Shown here piece after piece: positions 6,469 to 7,137 of a stretch of DNA of 7,137 bases. Under the pieces are notes generated by a model. It was not told the origin of the DNA. It was given only the letters and a program-made list of their open reading frames with translations, and searched no databases. The DNA comes from CALXCT01 sp964422185 (lineage in GTDB: Bacteria > Bacillota > Clostridia > Oscillospirales > Oscillospiraceae). A program made the position numbers and the translations under genes. The DNA is taken from positions 1 through 7,137 of the forward strand of contig CAYRAG010000072.1 of assembly GCA_964422185.1 (NCBI GenBank). The letters run 5' to 3'. How positions within the stretch are numbered: position 1 is the first letter of the stretch; each line of letters begins with the position of its first letter.

Positions 6469-6473
6469 CTCCT
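6469..6473 (-). promoter_or_regulatory. Ribosome binding site that decides the patatin start
   Basis: AGGAG touches the first ATG (6468-6466) with no spacer but is 9 bases from the second in-frame ATG (6459-6457). Family proteins also usually begin directly with the MKTGLVLEGG-type strand. Both facts favour the second start. A GGGGG run (around 6480-6476) could in principle serve the first. Confidence 0.65.
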
Positions 6474-6517
6474 GTCCCCCGCCGCCGGCCTGCCGTGCGG
6501 GGTGTCACGCTGCGGAA

Positions 6518-6546
6518 ATTATACCACATGCCGCCGGGCGCCGCAA
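6518..6546 (-). promoter_or_regulatory. Sigma-A promoter of the patatin-like gene (extended -10)
   Basis: TTGCGG (6546-6541, three of six consensus positions) and a perfect TATAAT (6523-6518) are 17 bases apart, with TGG just before the -10 box. The start would be near 6511, about 52 bases before the chosen ATG. The local sequence is otherwise extremely GC-rich, so this AT-rich box stands out. Confidence 0.75.
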
Positions 6547-6744
6547 CCCTGCCGCCGGCCCGGGGCCGCCGGCGCGTCACAGTCCAGGCGCCCCTGCCAG
6601 GCGATGCCGCCGGGATCGGCGGCGATTTCTCTGCGCCCGGCTTCCTGTCAGGCGCATCGCGGAGGAATCCGCGGCAGATTCAGCGAAACGGAAACCCAGA
6701 GGGCTGACCTTAAAGCAGTCCTCCGGTTTTTCCGTATCGTACCC
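6547..6744. other. Non-coding stretch with tandem GC-rich hairpins
   Basis: No convincing reading frame. It contains perfect inverted repeats at 6606-6623 (GCCGCCG, 4-base loop), 6632-6656 (TGCGCC, 13-base loop) and 6658-6673 (CGCGGA, 4-base loop). There are also three copies of GCCGCCGG (6551, 6565, 6606). None of the hairpins has a clear T-run. GC-rich DNA forms such repeats easily, so no function is claimed. Confidence 0.6.
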
Positions 6745-6954
6745 TCATCCCGGCATGACTTTGCAGCGCTTCTTTTCGCACGCGATGCCGTATTTCAGGA
6801 CAGTTCCCACCCCTTTGTTTCCCGGTTTCTCCGTATACCGGCGGCTTTCTATCTGCTCCAGCGCTTCCCGGCACGATTGCTCCAGGATTCCGGATGTGAT
6901 GCTCTTGCCCCGGATCCTGTGGACAGATGCTCCGGTGGTTCCTGACGCAGGCAA
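6745..6954 (-). pseudogene. C-terminal remnant of an AAA-ATPase-like/PD-(D/E)XK nuclease superfamily protein
   Basis: The open frame encodes 69 residues. Residues 23-66 resemble the extreme C-terminus of a large clostridial family annotated as 'AAA-ATPase-like domain/PD-(D/E)XK nuclease superfamily protein'. The diagnostic blocks are SCREALEQIESRRY (27-40) and VLKYGIACEKKRCKV (52-66), which in full-length members end a protein of roughly 500 residues. Upstream of residue 19 I recognise no ATPase motifs or nuclease core (the RESGLGR and EFK-type motifs) in any minus-strand frame out to the window edge. The segment is therefore a decayed or truncated end of a formerly longer gene. Local base composition is visibly less GC-rich than in the neighbouring genes. 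These families are numerous and often lost, so a relic is unsurprising. Confidence 0.7.
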
Positions 6955-7137
6955 CCTGCTGCTTTCCGTTGAGCCGCAAAGGGATGCCTGGCTTCACTCT
7001 TTGGGAGCCGGCCGGCGTCCCTGCCGAATCCCCGGGGGATCCCCCAGGTTAACCCTTCGCCCCAATGACGGCGGTTTTTGTCTCCAGTCAACGACAAAAG
7101 GCGTTTTACTGATTTTCGGCCTGTTTCTATCCCAAAA
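6955..7137. other. Non-coding stretch at the window edge
   Basis: I see no supported gene. There is a perfect 12-base palindrome GGGGGATCCCCC at 7034-7045. A 7-base inverted repeat TTTTGTC/GACAAAA (7076-7082 with 7093-7099) has a 10-base loop. Composition becomes AT-richer towards 7137. The stretch may hold decayed upstream parts of the nuclease-family relic, but I could not recognise any. Confidence 0.5.

Noticed and set aside
6502..6945. Plus-strand frames of 70 and 147 codons in the upstream non-coding region
   Set aside because: They lack recognisable domains and cross the patatin promoter region and the antisense of the nuclease-family relic. Their composition looks like random GC-rich translation.
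7034..7045. Palindrome GGGGGATCCCCC as a possible operator or recombination site
   Set aside because: It is a single isolated palindrome in GC-rich DNA with no partner copy or adjacent gene to support a function.
7076..7099. Inverted repeat TTTTGTC/GACAAAA as a possible terminator
   Set aside because: The stem is short and AT-rich, and neither strand has the GC-rich stem followed by a T-run that an intrinsic terminator needs.
1..7137. CRISPR arrays, insertion sequences, tRNA or rRNA genes, or a defence island
   Set aside because: I saw no regularly spaced repeats, transposase motifs, terminal inverted repeats, cloverleaf sequences or defence-gene signatures apart from the small nuclease-family relic.

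Overview
The window looks like a scaffolded contig from a GC-rich Clostridia-type Firmicute, most plausibly a gut Oscillospiraceae-like bacterium. The reasons are the very high GC content (by eye), strong GGAGG-type ribosome binding sites, a T-box leader on an aminoacyl-tRNA synthetase gene, and the gene set rqcH, mrnC (Mini-III) and a TIGR01906/DUF1461 membrane protein. A run of 10 N inside valS marks an assembly join. Every gene I can support lies on the minus strand, so transcription runs from high to low coordinates.

Layout in order of transcription. 7137-6549 is mostly non-coding. It holds one decayed C-terminal fragment of an AAA-ATPase-like/PD-(D/E)XK nuclease-family protein (6745-6954) and a patch of tandem GC-rich hairpins (6601-6673). 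A promoter at 6518-6546 drives a patatin-like phospholipase gene (6459-5608), followed by a probable weak terminator. A second promoter at 5473-5501 opens a tightly packed operon: an eight-helix membrane protein resembling the YhhN/TMEM86 lysoplasmalogenase family, a TIGR01906/DUF1461 membrane protein with the two histidines expected of lipoprotein intramolecular transacylase (Lit), mrnC and rqcH. Its three junctions are two 4-base ATGA overlaps and one 11-base overlap. Seventeen bases after the rqcH stop comes a perfect consensus promoter, then a complete T-box leader with specifier loop, antiterminator and terminator, then valS, which runs off the low-coordinate end of the window.

Functionally there are two halves. 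The low-coordinate half concerns translation: valyl-tRNA supply (valS with its tRNA-sensing T-box), 23S rRNA maturation (mrnC) and rescue of stalled 50S-peptidyl-tRNA complexes (rqcH). The high-coordinate half concerns membrane lipids: a patatin-type acyl hydrolase, a possible lysoplasmalogenase-like protein and a possible lipoprotein transacylase. The two halves are physically joined in one operon. No clearly novel system is visible. The most interesting points are the lipid-remodelling neighbourhood, the three-armed antitermination module of the T-box, a likely GUG specifier, an Asp-to-Glu change at a key RqcH position, and the mis-sized assembly gap that artificially breaks valS.
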